Source: Lactuca virosa (Eukaryota; Streptophyta; Magnoliopsida; Asterales; Asteraceae). From it: a stretch of 64,000 bases of DNA. The notes beneath the pieces are model-generated. The model searched no databases, was not told where the DNA came from, and saw only the letters and a program-made list of their open reading frames with translations. A program made the translations under genes and the position numbers. The stretch spans positions 76,916,010 to 76,980,009 of the forward strand of contig CAKMRJ010004445.1 in NCBI GenBank assembly GCA_928212115.1, read 5' to 3'. Of the stretch, positions 10,591-23,111 are shown piece by piece. Position 1 is the first letter of the stretch. Every line of letters begins with the position of its first letter.

Positions 10591-11144
10591 CCTTACAGAC
10601 CTTTATCCATGCAGACGCTTTTTAAGCCATGGCAAGGTTCCAGATTACAGATCCAAGCTTCTAAGGCACGTTTATCACGTAAAGTTGCAAACTTTACGCA
10701 CATGCAAGGCTCTAATGGCCTTAAATGACCAATCTAAGCTTCCAATGGAGCTTTACACCTTGGGAGAGTCTCATCCATGCACAAGCTGGAAACTTTATGG
10801 ACTGAGAAGCCCAAGGGAGCTCAGTTCTGAAGTTACAACTTCAGATCTTAGCTTGCACACAAGAATAGCTTCCAATCATACCATGAAAACCCTAGGATTT
10901 GTCCAAAGAGGGGATCTAGAATGAAATGAGGTCAGGGTGACGATTTATACCTTCCAGAAGATGCCCAATAAGGTAGATTTCAGATCCTACAAGCTCCTTG
11001 CTTCTGAATACTTGCTCTCCAAGCTCCTTTCTCCACAAAATCATCTTTCAAGCTCAAAAATACACAAATGGAACACACACACTCGATTAGGGTTTTGAGA
11101 AGGACAAGAAACAATAAACGGGAGGCTGGGGGAGGCCAATGATC

Positions 11145-11156
11145 CTTTAAATAGGG
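11145..11156 (-). promoter_or_regulatory. TATA box of solo LTR B
   Basis: The minus strand reads CCTATTTAAAGG, the counterpart of CCTATATAAAGG in LTR A. The flanking AAACCCTAAATC resembles AAACCTTAATCC before the LTR A box. Confidence 0.65.
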
Positions 11157-11196
11157 TGCAAACCCCCGAGATTTAGGGTTTCATCTGCCAACTCCT

Positions 11197-11293
11197 ACTC
11201 ATCGAGTCCCTTCTTGGACTCGGCGAGTAGGTCATTAAAATACGTGGACCAACCCGCTGCTACTCGATGAGTAGGGCAATCAACTTGTCGAGT
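11197..11293. promoter_or_regulatory. ACTCG-N-CGAGT words upstream of the LTR B TATA box
   Basis: Words start at 11197 (ACTCATCGAGT), 11218 (ACTCGGCGAGT), 11262 (ACTCGATGAGT) and 11283 (ACTTGTCGAGT). Both pairs are 21 bp apart. They lie 41-148 bp upstream of the minus-strand TATA box, the same slot used by CCACGACGTGG words in LTR A. Confidence 0.8.
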
Positions 11294-11352
11294 AGCCCTT
11301 GAAATCAAGAAACTTACACATTAAATCAATACATGAGAAACGGGGCGTTACA

Positions 11353-11357
11353 TAAAT
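11353..11357. repeat. target-site duplication TAAAT, right copy
   Basis: Perfect repeat of 9320-9324, directly after the CGTTACA end of the solo LTR. Confidence 0.92.
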
Positions 11358-13915
11358 AGTATTGGTAAAGGATGGGGAAACATAAAATCTTGTCTTCAGA
11401 GTAATGGATCTCTAAAAAGATAAAGCTTTACCAGTTGTTCGATGAGCTACAAGGACATGAATCAAATGTTGCTCAAACATTGAGAGAGCTATCAGGAGGC
11501 CCTCTCGCTCTTGTTAGCTCTTTCGACCCACAAGTCTCAAATCCCTCTGTTTCGAATCCTTTCAAAGTTGTTACCCCACCTATTCCATCTGTTCAACCCA
11601 GTCAACCAACGCTACCTATTCCTACAAATCCCAACTATCATTTTGATGGAGACCTCGATCCCGAAGCCATGGACTCCGAACTTCGTTTCCAACAGGAGTT
11701 GGACTATCGTCCATGAAATACAAACGTCCATGGAATTACAATCAAAAACCTTATCAAAACCATTTCCAAACACCTCACAAAAATAACCCTCAACCATTTC
11801 CTAAAACTTCAGAACACACACCTGCTTACAAACCTAACATCTCATCATCAAGTCATCCCTCGAAATCCCATGAAAGTGTGAAATCAGACAAACCAAAGAA
11901 AGTTTGTCACACATGTGGTCATGGTAATCATTTAGCCAAAGATTGTTTGGCTGAAACCACTCAGAAATCAAAGGTCAAGGATTCTGCATACTATGTCCGC
12001 AGAGCTCAAGAGATGGCTGCAAGTGAGAAAGATTTTGTTACTACTGTGTTAAAAGATGTTGAAGGGTACTGGTCATCTGGAGATGAGGATGATGTGAGCA
12101 CTGGAAGGAATATGTGTTTTATGGATAGACAGACAATTGAATGTGATAAAGGCTACTGGTCATCAGGTTTAGAAGGAGACGATGAAGATGTTGAGCCAAA
12201 CTTTTGCTACATGGCAACCAATGATCCACCAAGCAGAAGCATCGTTAACAGGTAAAATTTATGATTACTGAAAATAATTTTGGGTTATCTCTCTGTGAAC
12301 CATATCTAACCCAGATCCAATTAGATATGACCATTATCCATAAAGCCTATGAGTCTGCCATAGAGGTGAGTGAGAAGCTGGAAAGTGAATTGAATTGTCT
12401 TAAATTACGATTCGAAGATAGGAAGCTTAAGATAGAATCACTAGAACGAGAGCTTGTAATGTCTCAAGATGAATCTATCATTTTAAAAGACAAATGTGAA
12501 ATCACTTATTCTGGAAGGAATGTTTTAATTTCTGATAACAAACGTCTTAATTCCAAAATTGATTCTTTACATCATTCCATAGATATTCTTGAAGCAAACA
12601 AACGAATGACTCATAATTTTCGTCACCCATGGTCCAAAGCACCATGTCTCATAAGCGAGTTTCCAAAACCTATTGTTCGTCCCTTGAAGGAGTTATAAAA
12701 TCTAACTTTTATGGGAGACATTCCGAACCACAAACATTCGGATACCCCTATCTCACCATTTTCACCCCTTCCTGAGACCCCATACCAGTTTAAATCTCTG
12801 ATTCCTGAGTTCCAACCTAGAGTTGTAAAATGTCCTGATTTCACGCCTCTTCCGCCTCTGATACCCCTAGACCCGAATCAGATTTCAGATTCATTCCCTA
12901 GCATCACCTACATTGGAGTTCAAGTTCTGAACTTCAGTCCTCCCAACAAGTGTATTGTTGAGGAATTAATTCTAGAGATAACTGAACCTGACTCTGATAG
13001 ATCCGATTTCGTTTGGGAATCTTTATATAGTGACGTTGATAAAGAAATTTCATATGATGATTCATCTGGCTTGTGTGTCTCAAATTCACAAGTGATTTCA
13101 AAAACAGCCCTAGTGCCAATCAAGCCTAAATTTGACAACCCATCAACTGGACAAACTTCCAAGTCATCATCTGACTCTCGGAAGAAAGCTTGGTTAAATA
13201 GAAAAGATGTTGTCGACCCTAATACTGAATCCAAAAATGACCTCAAGAAAGAAATTAGGTCAAGAAAAGATTCCATATTCATTGAGAAATCCAAAAAGAA
13301 AGCGTCTTGGACAGTAAGTCCAACCACTAGGAACCAAAATACCTTTGTGCCTGTTAAGATTCTTAATAGGCCATCCATTCTTCCTAGTCCAGTTGCTCAA
13401 AACAAGGTTGTCAGTCCTAATCCGGAAAAACTATTGTTAAGACTCACTCTGACAAAACTAACTCTCATCAGACAGTTTCCTCTGTGTTTATTGCTAAATC
13501 TGATGGTACGATTTTAAAACCACAAAAGCTTTCAAAACCAAATGTGCCATCAAAAATAGAAAACAAACAACGAGTTGTTAAGAACACTGTTACTCAAAAA
13601 AATTCAAATGATTCAAAACAGAAATTTGAATGGATAGTAAAAAGTGTTGAAAAAAAACTGCATCTTCAGTTGACACTGTGATTCCTACAACTTCAAAAAC
13701 TGTTGGTCCGAGAAAAGTTGTTCCCAAACAACCTTTTATTGAATACGATTTCTGGATAAATGAAAAGACCATGGCATTTTGCTTCTTTCCGAAAGTATCT
13801 TGGAACAAACCCTCCAAGATGACAGTTTCTCAAAAGTCACAACCCAAGTCCAAAGCCCATGCCAAAGTCCCAAAACCTAACGCGGGGCCTAAAAACTCCA
13901 AAATTCACTGATTTT

Positions 13916-16900
13916 GCAGGCACTCTATGCTTCCGAAAAAGATACAATATGGTATATTGATAGTGCTTGTTCCATGCACATGATAGGGCAGAAGGACTTT
14001 CTGTGTGATCTCAACTCTCTCCAAATGTTGGTTACGTGACCTAAGGCAACAACTCAAATTCACAAATCCGAGGTTATGGCATCCTTACCAACGGAAATTT
14101 CTCTATCTCAAATGTGGCAAATGTAGTTGATTTGAAAAACAACCTGATTAGTGTTGCTCAACTCACTGACGTAAATCGCCGAGTTGAATTATCCAAAAAG
14201 CATAGCTACGTCATGACAGAAGACCGTAAGGAATTTCTGATCAAATCGAATCATAAAAAGAACATGTATCCTCTAAACATCAACATGATCGTTGGCAAGC
14301 CTTAGCTTTGCCTACTCTCAAAAGTTCTTCCTGGTGTTAGTTGGTTATGGCATCGGAGGTTCGCTTATCTAAGCTTTTTATATATAAATGATCTTGTTTC
14401 AGGTGAAATGGTCCAAGTTTTGCCACTCCTCATGTTTGAAAATGATCATTTATGTGTTGCATGTGAATGTGGGAAGCAATCCAAGAAGGGTCATCCTGTT
14501 ACCATTGAAAAGTCAACTTTGGAACCATTAGAACTTCTGCACATTGATCTGTGTGGACCCTCCACTGTAGAAAGTCTACATCACAAAAAGTACATTCTTG
14601 TTATTGTTGATGATTTTACAAGGTTCACCTGGGTGTTCTTCCTTGGGCTAAAATTTGATACAGCCTCAGAACTCATTAATTTCATCAAAGGAATTGAAGT
14701 TTTTGTCAAACTTCCTGTAAGAAGAATCCAAAGTGACAATGGCTCGGAAGTCAGCAATGTCATCATTGAGAAATTCCTCTTTGATAAAGGCAATGACCAA
14801 TATTTGTCTGCTCCCTACACTCCTCAACAAAACGGTGTGGTTGAAAGAAGAAACATAACCCTAGTTGAAGGTGCTCGATCAATGTTGACCTTTGCTAATC
14901 TACCACTTTATCTTTGGGCTAAAGCCATGTCCACTGCCTTCTTTACTCAAAACCGAAGTATCATCAATCAACGCCTCAACATGACACCGTATGAAGCCGT
15001 GAACGGTCGCAAGCCAAGTATCTCATTTCTACTTGTTTTTAGCTGCAGATGCTTTATCAAGAACAATCGTGACCAACTCACAAAGTTTCAACCAAAAGCT
15101 GATGAAGCAATCTTCTTGGGATACTCCGCCAAATCCAAAGCCTACCGAGTTTTGAATCGTCGAACTCGTGTACTTGATGAAAGCTCTGAAGTCACTTTTG
15201 ATGAAAACTATGTTCGGAATTCTTCCCTAACTCATGTTACAACCCATATTATGGAGTCCGATGCTCCATCTCCAGGATCACTGAATACTCAAATCATCTA
15301 TGAAGTCGACTTCGAAAGCCTGTTTGGACCTTCGGAAACGGCTCTTGATTCGGAATCTTGATCAAGACCGTCCTCATCCACCACAGCTCCAATTTCACAA
15401 AATGTTTCTGGTCCGACACCCACATTTCCTCCATTTTATTCCGACCTATTTCAACCTTCTCAGGTTGAGGGGGAGAATGGCCATCCATATCTTGAATCAA
15501 ATGTTTAAGGTTTCCAAATGCAGCAGATCAATTCGTCGAATTCGATCGTATTCCGACCAACAACGAAGACGATGCCAACTTCTTTGACTTTCTGAACGAA
15601 GACGACGTAGACATATCTAGTTCAGAAGTTCAGGGGGAGCATCATCCTCAAATTCAAACTGTTCGGGGGGGGGAGCATCATCCTCAAATTCAAACTGTTC
15701 GGGGGGAGCAACAAAACCCCATTTTTGATGTCAGATCATCCGCGACACAAGAGCTTCTGAGATTACATATCTAAACAAAGGATCGTCCTCCAAACTCAAT
15801 CATAGGAAATCTCAACGCTGATGTTTAAACTCGTTCTGCTTCTAACATCCAAAACGAATGTCATTTCTCATCATTTATCTCAATGGTTGAACCAAAATCC
15901 ATCAATGAAGTATTAGAACGTGCTGACTGGATTACAGCCATGCAAGAAGAGTTAGCATAATTCAATAAAAATGAAATATGGACTCTCGTTCCTCCTCCTT
16001 AGGATCACCCTATTGTTCGTACAAGATGGGTCTTCCGAAATAAGCTAGATGACGCGGGAGTAATTATTAGAAATAAAGAAATATTGGTGGCCAAAGGATT
16101 CACTCAGATCGAAGGACTTGATTACGACGAGACTTTCGCTCATGTTGCTCGTCTTGAAGCCATCAGAATTTTTCTTGCTTATGTTGCTCATAAAGGCTTT
16201 AAGGTTTACCAAATAGATGTTAAAAGTTCTTTTCTCAATGGTGAATTGGATAAGGAAGTGTATCTCTAGTAGACCCCCGGTTTTGTTTATCCATCATATC
16301 CGAACTACTGCTACAAACTCTAAAAAGTTGTTTATGGCCTCAAGCAAGCTCCTCGCACCTGGTATGAGACTCTCACTGATTTTCTCAAGTGTTCCGGTTT
16401 TCAAATAGCAACTCTCGGTCCTACCTTATTCTGAAGATCAAATGGAAACAATCTCATGTTAGTCCAAATCTATATTGACGATATCATTTTTAGATCCACA
16501 GATTCAACAATGGTTGCTGATGTTGCAAAATTAATGATAAATCGATTCCAAATGAGCAGGAATCGTGAATTAAGTTTCTTCCTCGGACTCCAAATCAAGC
16601 AAACCAATAGAGGAATCTTTATTCACCAAGAAAAGTACATTGCAGAGCTTCTAAAGAAATATTCGATGGACACCTGTGCCTCTACAAAGGTTCATATGGG
16701 TTTCGGACACAAGATCTTCTCGGACCCATCAGGTATTGCTGTCGATCAAAAGAAGTATAGAGGAATGATTGGATCGCTACTCTATATCACAGCAAGTCGT
16801 CCGGACATCATGTTCTCAACATACCTATGTGCCATATTTCATGTCAATCCGAAGATGTCTCATCTTCTAGCGGTCAAACAAATATTCCGATACCTCAAAG

Positions 16901-17445
16901 GTACAAAGAGTCTCGGAATCCGGTATCCAGCAAATGAGAGTTTCCTTCTTCAAGCATACTCTGATTCAAACTAAGGTGGTCTTCAATTGGATAGAAAAAG
17001 AACGTCATGAGGTTATCAATTTTTGGGTGGAAAACTGGTTAGTTGGTCATCTAAGAAACAGAATTGCATTACTCTTTCAACAGACGAAGCGGAATACATC
17101 GTTCCTGCAAGTTGCACTTCTCAAGTTCTTTGGATGAAATCTCAGCTTTTGTTATATAGTTATCGATTTCAACAAATTCCAATCTATTGTGACTCTTGAA
17201 GTGTCATTGCGATTTCTCACAATCCAATTTAGCACTCCATGACAAAGCATGTCGATATTCGGTACCATTTCATTAAAGATCATGTGTTAAAAGGAAACAT
17301 CGAACTTATTTTTGTTACATCTGACGATGAAATTGTTGATGTCTTTACTAAGGCATTAGACGAAACCAAATTTAATGGGTTTCTGAACAAAATGGGTATG
17401 ATGATGCCTGATCCTCAATTCTTCCAAGAGGTTTGTACTCTCTGA
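13916..17445 (+). pseudogene. pol of the SIRE-like element (protease, integrase, RT, RNase H)
   Basis: Domains in order: aspartic protease with WYIDSACSMHM (DSA in place of DSG/DTG); gag-pre-integrase (NNLISVAQLTD); integrase core (HIDLCGPSTV, QSDNGSEV, TPQQNGVVERRN) in one open stretch at 14408-15361; RVT_2 reverse transcriptase from about 15885 with VAKGFTQIEGLDYDETFA and IYIDDIIF (YIDD in place of YVDD); RNase H to 17445 with TKHVDIRYHFIKDHV. Stops and frameshifts occur in the pre-integrase and throughout RT and RNase H. The integrase stretch is the best-preserved part. In live relatives pol is cleaved by its own protease inside the particle. Confidence 0.88.
15628..15715 (+). repeat. 33-36-bp tandem triplication with GGGGGAGC
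   Basis: A segment of the form GGGGGAGCATCATCCTCAAA is present twice and begins a third time, differing mainly in the length of the G run. It lies between integrase and RT. It is probably slippage at a purine-rich sequence. Confidence 0.85.
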
Positions 17446-17997
17446 TGGAAACACCAGAAAGTGAAATAATTCCAAAGTCAAAAAAAATTTCATCTCGAAA
17501 TAAATAGGATCATTTTATGCGTCTTTTTTTTCTAACCTCTTCTTCTAGTTATAAGTTGTACAGCTTTCCTTATCTTTTGAAGTTTATGACCAATATAGTT
17601 ACATTGGTATTTTTCTTTGATCTCGCCTAGAAATCTATCTCAAATGAATTACTTTAAGGTTCATCTCGGAATTCAAATCCAAAACAGTAATAACTGTTCA
17701 TCTCATATCCTTGTCCGAGATCAGATCCTTCATGTCTCGGAATCTCAAATCTGTTTAAAATCTTCCTCTAAGATATTCATTCATTTTACCTCTGACATTC
17801 AGTCTGAGATTGTGTCATCTTGAACTCTATATCATGTACAAGTGTTGTGTTCATCTTCTTCTCGAAGTATCTTATGACATCTCATTTCGGAATTTCCTTA
17901 TTCCGAAATCCACAGTTGTGCAAAAGAACTTTAAAGGTTTTCATTCAAGTTTTGTTTTCCGAAACGTTTTTCTTAATTGAATTAACGGTTATTTTTA
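17446..17997 (+). other. spacer between pol and the 3' coding region
   Basis: An AT- and C-rich segment with no recognised domain, after the RNase H stop. Such spacers precede the extra 3' gene in SIRE-type elements. Confidence 0.5.
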
Positions 17998-20900
17998 ATG
18001 ATTATCCTTAACTCCTCAATAATCACGCTTTTTGCACACGTCTCGATAAAGTGCACATCAACTCAATTGAAACGACAATTTTCTTATCTCGCACGAATGG
18101 GCACCCCATATTTCGTCCTTGCAGTCTATATGCATGCCAGTTTTGGAAACACATTTAAGCGGTCCATTTTCCAATCGTGTGTCATCATTGCCCTTTTTCT
18201 AACCCGACCCGAAATTCCAACCTATAAGAGGTTTTCAAACTACAACTGTTTAATTTTTACGCTTAAACCATCTTCTTCTTCAATATTCTCTCTGCAACTG
18301 TTCTTCAAGATTTCACACTTGCAAAAATTGCTTCCTCTCAAAATGTCCCAGAAATCCCCAAACATGTCTCCAAGAAGAAATCATCGAAAGGTTCTGCCTC
18401 ATTCTCATCCCAAGAATCGATCCTTCGTGAAACGACCCAACTTTTCTCACTCGATCCTATGGATTATGATGAATCCATTCGAGTGATGATCAAGTTCATC
18501 TTACATAATCTCATTGCCACTCCACTCACCAAAACCCCACACCCTCAAATCTCTCTACGCATTCTTCACACTACCTTCGATAGAATCAAGATTGAAGATG
18601 GTGTTCTAGAGACGAAAATCATCGGAGATAGAATTATTCCTATTGCAAAGCAAACATTCCTCAAATCCATTGGAATTCCGGAAAACCCAAAGGGTTTTCA
18701 AGTGCAAGAACCCACGTCTGAAGAGTTCCAGACATTCCTCAATGAAATTGGGTACACTGAAGAGTTTAAGGCTAAGAAGTTCAAGAAATCAGTTGTTCCT
18801 AGACTTTGGATCGTGTTGATGCACCTCGTTCTTCGAGGTCTTTCAAGCAAACATAGAGGCATAGACACGATGGGCAAAGATTGGTTGTATGTCGTCTTCA
18901 ACATCAATTCAGGAAGGAACAACACAGTCGACTTGACCGAGGTCCTATGGCAAGACTTTCGAAAGTTTTCCATCAAGAGAAAGCCACACGAAATTTCAAG
19001 TCTGCAGTTCTGGGCTCTTACACTTCAACAACTCTATAGGGAAAGACAAGAGCCAATCCCTATCAACACATAACTGAAAGAGGTATTTCTCTCATTTAAA
19101 GCTATTAAGACGTATAGACTTCCGAACCAGTCCACTTTTGGACCTATTCGTAGGTTGCCACAACACATGCTTGCAAGTCTTCCATCTGATTTTCTTTTCC
19201 TAAAACATCACTTAGAGACTTCGACTGTGTTTTGTCCTAACACATTCTGCCCCAGTCTCTGTTGATCAGCCCTCGGATATGACTAAACCAATCACGACTG
19301 GTGGCAAAAAGAAAAAGGCAGCCAAACGAAAAACATCTTCTTCCAAAGCCTCTGCCAAAAAGAGATCCAAAGTTAGTGGTTCCTCTCGGAAGGAATCACA
19401 TAATGACATTCCGAATGACTCTGGTCATCCGATTGCCCCACCTGGCCACTCTTCCGAAGTACCCTTCGGAGCTTCAATACCACTTGCACACACTCACGGG
19501 GAGTCTCCACATAATCCACCCTCATCTTCCCAAAAAGATGATGCCGATGTTGAACAAAGCTCCTTGCACCCCCTGGAACAAACCCACATGTCATCTCAGA
19601 AATCCCATTCTCTTCTACTCAAGCAGGATCTGGGGCCCCTGCCTCGGATCCTAAGCTCTATGAATTTGGGGTTGTCCCTCCGACTTCTAGAGCCCTAACT
19701 GGTCTGATACCTGGTTCAGGTAAAGGACGAACAGGTTCTACTGATGAAGATTGGATTTATTTGTTAACGGGGATCACACTAGACATCCTCAGTTGACTCG
19801 TGCTCAAGTTGAATCAACTCTCATTTCCATGAGAAATCGGGCCATTCGAAGAAACTTGCCTTTCATTTCTCCTACAGAAGAAGAAACAGATCAACATCTT
19901 ACCTCATCGAATCCAGCTCCGATCACTACCACAGGAGAAGCTCATGCCTTCCAACCACCCTTGGATGAGGAACACTCTACAAAGATTATGTTCGATGATG
20001 ACAACGCTTCCGTTGGTGCTCTTCGACTCTTCTCCTCATTCAAGTCTCTATAAAAACCTTCTTCTTCAAAACTTGTTTATGATTTCGGACTGTCATTGTC
20101 CTCCTCAGAACACTTTGATGAAGAAATTCAAATCGATGACCAGGTCCAAGCAACTCTCGGAGGAGAAACTGAAACAAATCCTCCTCAAGGAAATCAAGCA
20201 AGAAATAATCCTTCTCCTTCCGAACATTAAGTCAACAAAGATGGTGATGATGATAAGTCTGAGAGTTCTACCTCGAATACTAGATCATCATATGAAAATA
20301 TTGTTGATCCATTTTCCCTTTTGGAACTCCGAGACAATGTAGCAACAACTGTCTCCAAGGTAGAATCACTCGACAAATATGTGGCTCAATTAGACTCCAA
20401 GCTTGATGAAAAGGTTTCCAACCTCAATTCAAAGCTCAATATCATCCTCCAATTTCTTTCCAAGATTCAACAACATGTGCCCTTGGAAGCTAAACGAGCA
20501 GATCAACTTGATCAGCTTATCTCCCTACGATTCAAGAACACCTTGGAAGAAGTCGAACAAAAATATAATGACAACTTGGACCGCCACATTTCCACCGCCA
20601 CCATCATGCTGAACATCCACGAAAGCAACAAAAGAGCTAATCCAACAAACACATGTCTGTCACGAGAAGTAGATCCAGAGGTTAGAGAAAGAAATCAGAA
20701 AGAAGGACGAACTCAACCTCATCATGCAATAGGTCCTAATTAAGCTACTCCGAGCTTGTTGGAACATCATTGACGTTCCAAACAACAAGTTCGACGAAAT
20801 GATCTCCATCCTTGCCTCTTTGTTCGATCATTTGAAATCCCAAGCCCCCACTGCCAAAGCATACGATGCTTTCTCCAAGCAAATCAATATGAGCTTCCAG

Positions 20901-22468
20901 ATAGTATTCAAGCGATTATCCGAAGTCCAAGCCAGTGCTATACTTGCCTCAGATGCGGGGCCTTCCAAAGCAAGAGGGGGAGAAGGACCTAATCACAAGG
21001 TTCGAACCATTCAACGGAAACCTACCTCGGAGTTCAGTCTCCGAGATGAATCTGATGATGATGATATATAGGTTATATCCATGGACCCTCCAACAAAAGA
21101 AGATGAAGAAGAAGAAGATGAAAACTTAATCACAATGCCATTGTAGGACTTCAAGCTCCTCAGAAATTTACAGCTAAAGTTCTATCGGAGGAATAAAGAA
21201 GGATATGGTCTGCTGTCACTTAGCCATCATCCTTAGCAGATGTACTTCAAAGAAGTCGTGAAATGGCTAAACTAAAGACGAAGCTCACTGTCAATGCATT
21301 CCGAGCCACTCAGTCTATGCGGCCCCTATTCCTTCTCCAAGAATCGTCCCAATCGATGAAGGTTCTCCTATTCAGAAACCAAACAATATTCTGGAAGAGC
21401 CTCTGATTCCTCCTCCTCTAGAGTTCATCATCTCTGAAACCATTCAACAAGCCAACTCTGACTTGAACAAACCACATCAAGACAAAGGGAAGAACATTGC
21501 CTCGGAGCCTCACAACCCTCAAAGGACCTTCTGAAAGTCTGAAGGCTGGTCACAAGCTCAAATTGATCAAGCACTTGAAGAGAGCATTCTGATCCAAGTG
21601 CTAAAAGATAATCTTAATCCTTTGCTGGGCATATCCATACTCTTCCGTGAAGGGATAATTCATGATCTGGATATTTTGCCCTTTATGTACTTTGATCTTC
21701 CTAATCAAGACTCCGACGAGATCAATCTTCCCATCTCTCCTCATGGAAAATACTACTTCAACTTTGCTCCACTTCATCCCAATGATGATCCTCAGACCAT
21801 CATCCGAACAGAGTGAGAGAGGTTGAAGACATTCAACTCCGTCAACGCACATCCTCAAAAAGAAGTGTGGTCTCGGAAGAGAATGACAAAGATCGTTGGA
21901 TATGGAAGCAAGGTTCAAAGAAAGTTCGACCTGAATTGCTTTTTGTACAGATGTCACATTTCTCAGAACAAAGAAGCCACCATCACCATCACAGACGCAT
22001 ACTTTCCATCCATCAATCCAAACAATGTCCTCACAATTGCTGCCCATTTCCGAAGTTGTCAAACAGATCAAATGGGCATCGGAGCACACTGTGTTGCAAT
22101 GAACTTTTTGAAGGATTATGTACTGCAGATCCGACTTTGAGTTCGCGCACTTGTTCGGAACTGAACATGTATTGGCAAAAACCACTTATGAACTGCCTGA
22201 AGCCCAAATCTTGGCATAAGGACCTGTTCAGGAATCAGAGCTTGGATACGTCTACTTGAAGAAGAAGACCAACCGAAAAGATTTCTTTCAAGCTCTTGAC
22301 AAACACCTTGTTCCTTCATCCATTCTGAAAAATTTCATAGCCAATACTGCCAAGAGTGATGCTCCTGAGCATGTGAAGAACAAGTTTATCAATTATCTGG
22401 CCTGGTATTTGGAAGTCCGAGATTGGCTCTACAGAGCTTACATGTTCATATCAGAAGAAGCCAACTAA
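17998..22468 (+). pseudogene. extra 3' coding region (the env-like position) of the SIRE-like element
   Basis: Several consecutive open stretches lie between pol and the 3' LTR: 18459-19073 (204 codons, the best preserved), 19279-19698 (lysine/serine-rich start), 20321-20743 (heptad-rich, likely coiled coil), 20799-21071, 21598-21816, 21823-22140 and 22256-22468. They shift frame and probably represent one decayed gene. SIRE/Maximus elements are known to carry an extra gene here, often called env-like. I see no clear signal peptide or transmembrane segment in the best stretch, so I describe position and composition only and do not claim an envelope function. Confidence 0.65.
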
Positions 22469-22491
22469 GCTGACAAGATTGCTAAGTTCAC

Positions 22492-22503
22492 TTAGGGGGA
22501 GAT
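22492..22503 (+). other. polypurine tract of the SIRE-like element
   Basis: The purine-rich TAGGGGGAGAT directly precedes the 3' LTR start TGTTAATACATG. Confidence 0.85.
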
Positions 22504-23111
22504 TGTTAATACATGAAAAGTAAACCTCTAGAAATCCGAACCAATCAAGATCCGAAGTCAGCTTGTGTCCGAGATGTGAAGATACTCGAAATCTCATGAT
22601 AAATCCAAGATAACGGCGATCCAAAGTTAGTGTTTGTACATGCATTTAATGCATTTTGTCTTTTCCTGATGTAACAGTTTAGAGGACTTAAACGTGTGTA
22701 TCTTTTGTATGTCAGTTTTTCAAACACTTATCATTATCATGTCCTTTGAATGTATTTCAGTTTGTACTAGGTTCCTCCTTCACTATTTAAGGAGTGAATG
22801 TTTCATGAGTTGATATCGAAGTATTAATCCAAGAATATCAATTATTCTCTTCCCATCACTTTCAACTTACCTTCAAGTCAAAGTTCTTTCTTAACATTCT
22901 TCTTGTTCTTAAATTATCTTTGCATTGATTATACTCAAGTTTACTTTATTTATTACTTGAATACTTTGTTGATTGATTATCTATCTCCGTGTCTCGACTG
23001 GTTTACCAGACTTGACTGGACCAATACATTAGAAGCAGACATTGATCTTAAAAGTGTTAATTCTAGGTTTGAGTTTTCAAACCTTGTATGCGCATAGATC
23101 TTGTTCTTTCA
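22504..23111 (+). repeat. 3' LTR of the SIRE-like element (608 bp)
   Basis: It runs from TGTTAATACATG to TTGTTCTTTCA, the same length as the 5' LTR, with about 92-93 percent identity by eye. It is followed by the second ATTTC copy at 23112-23116. Confidence 0.93.

Larger units (their letters stand above)
9325..11352 (-). mobile_element. solo Ty3/gypsy LTR (2028 bp), LTR B
   Basis: On the minus strand it runs TGTAACGCCCCGTTTC to TTTGGGTGTCACA and is flanked by the perfect duplication TAAAT. No internal domain is present, so it is a solo LTR left by LTR-LTR recombination. Minus-strand order is ACTCGTCGAGT words, TATA box (11156-11145), a second larger word cluster (10590-10322), then a 29-30-bp minisatellite. 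Small reading frames inside are not genes. Confidence 0.93.
8742..13915 (+). pseudogene. gag of the SIRE-like element, split by a solo LTR
   Basis: The frame opens with ATG at 8742 and is soon broken by stops. Recognisable pieces are EEYDHWKIRME, then (to 9324) NNMTTHGIVRTPLEYNLKF, resuming after the solo LTR at 11358 with LYQLFDELQGHESNVAQT and GGPLALVSS. A CCHC knuckle CHTCGHGNHLAKDC lies at about 11910-11952. An extended C-terminal part (12261-12698) is rich in L/E/K heptads and looks coiled-coil. A serine/lysine-rich low-complexity region follows to 13915. The frame changes several times. A long gag extension with coiled coil fits SIRE-type elements. Confidence 0.8.
7987..23111 (+). mobile_element. 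complete SIRE-like Ty1/copia element, 15.1 kb
   Basis: Two 608-bp LTRs, a tRNA-Met primer site, gag, protease-integrase-RT-RNase H order, a 5-kb region between pol and the 3' LTR, and a polypurine tract are all in place. It is flanked by the ATTTC duplication and sits inside a LINE. Copia domain order plus a long extra 3' coding region is typical of the SIRE/Maximus lineage. About 2 kb of its length is a solo Ty3 LTR inserted in gag. Stops and frameshifts in every gene show it is dead. By eye the LTRs differ at roughly 40-50 of 608 positions. Confidence 0.92.

Noticed and set aside
9612..10924. Four plus-strand reading frames of 60-85 codons
   Set aside because: All lie inside the solo LTR and follow its minisatellite and palindromic words; not genes.
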